22,696 nucleotides of DNA from contig CBDURO010000025.1 of assembly GCA_965369995.1 (NCBI GenBank), forward strand, positions 1-22,696, in the 5' to 3' direction. Both the position numbers and the translations under genes were made by a program. Source of the stretch: JAHJCW01 sp965369995. Its GTDB lineage: Bacteria; Fidelibacterota; Marinisomatia; Marinisomatales; JAHJCW01. Each line of letters opens with the position of its first letter. The first letter of the stretch is position 1. The notes below the pieces were generated by a model. It did no database searches, had not been told where the DNA came from, and saw only the letters and a program-made list of their open reading frames with translations. Shown here piece by piece: positions 22,694 through 22,696 of the stretch.

Positions 22694-22696
22694 GAA

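Noticed and set aside
1..22696. CRISPR arrays, tRNA or rRNA genes, toxin-antitoxin or other defence systems
   Set aside because: No regularly spaced repeats of CRISPR length, no cloverleaf or rRNA-like segments and no recognisable defence genes were seen; the repeats present are short and irregular.

Overview
The window is AT-rich DNA from a Gram-negative, diderm bacterium. Genes are tightly packed: the non-coding gaps are all under about 200 bases. It carries enzymes for lipid A synthesis (LpxD, LpxC, LpxA and an LpxL-type acyltransferase), the outer-membrane assembly protein BamA with a Skp/OmpH chaperone, and the non-mevalonate isoprenoid enzyme Dxr. LpxC has the long loop I associate with Bacteroidota-like (FCB group) enzymes, but it is NOT fused to FabZ as it is in Bacteroidota. 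My inference is an FCB-related candidate lineage (for example Marinimicrobia, KSB1 or Calditrichota). No rRNA or other marker is present to settle this.

Layout. (1) 1-788 is a truncated MFS exporter on the minus strand, divergent from a small two-cluster ferredoxin (925-1227) that is followed by a good intrinsic terminator. (2) 1301-3263 holds an Mrp-type Fe-S carrier ATPase, whose usual CxxC is replaced by an insert, and an unidentified multi-pass membrane protein. (3) After a 196-bp gap full of inverted repeats comes a ten-gene, 10-kb plus-strand envelope operon (3460-13431): uppS, bamA, skp/ompH-like, lpxD, lpxC, fabZ, lpxA, an unknown exported beta-rich protein, dxr, rseP. Gaps are short or negative, implying one transcript. 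Starts in the middle of the operon are largely non-ATG: GTG (skp), TTG (lpxD), TTG (lpxC), ATG (fabZ) and apparently ATT (lpxA). (4) After a repeat-rich convergent gap (13432-13621) lies a minus-strand trio: an LpxL-like acyltransferase, a TsaC/Sua5 tRNA-threonylcarbamoylation enzyme and a DUF3108 exported protein. (5) A two-subunit family I CoA-transferase (15898-17639). (6) A plus-strand membrane-stress module (17815-21631): LiaF-like protein, NfeD, flotillin-like FloA and an unknown anchored protein with a 20-residue tandem repeat. (7) An apparently complete insertion sequence (21660-22693) of the zinc-ribbon IS256-like type. Its transposase needs a one-base frame change at an A7 run next to the start.

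Functionally, most of the window builds or polices the cell envelope: undecaprenyl carrier (UppS, fed by Dxr), lipid A (LpxA/C/D, LpxL), outer-membrane protein folding (BamA, Skp), envelope-stress proteolysis (RseP), and membrane organisation (LiaF-like/NfeD/FloA). I found no tRNA, rRNA, CRISPR array, prophage or defence system. The points most worth checking are the lpxA start with its in-frame fabZ stop, the Mrp insert, the IS frameshift, the FloA-linked repeat protein and the dispersed intergenic repeats.
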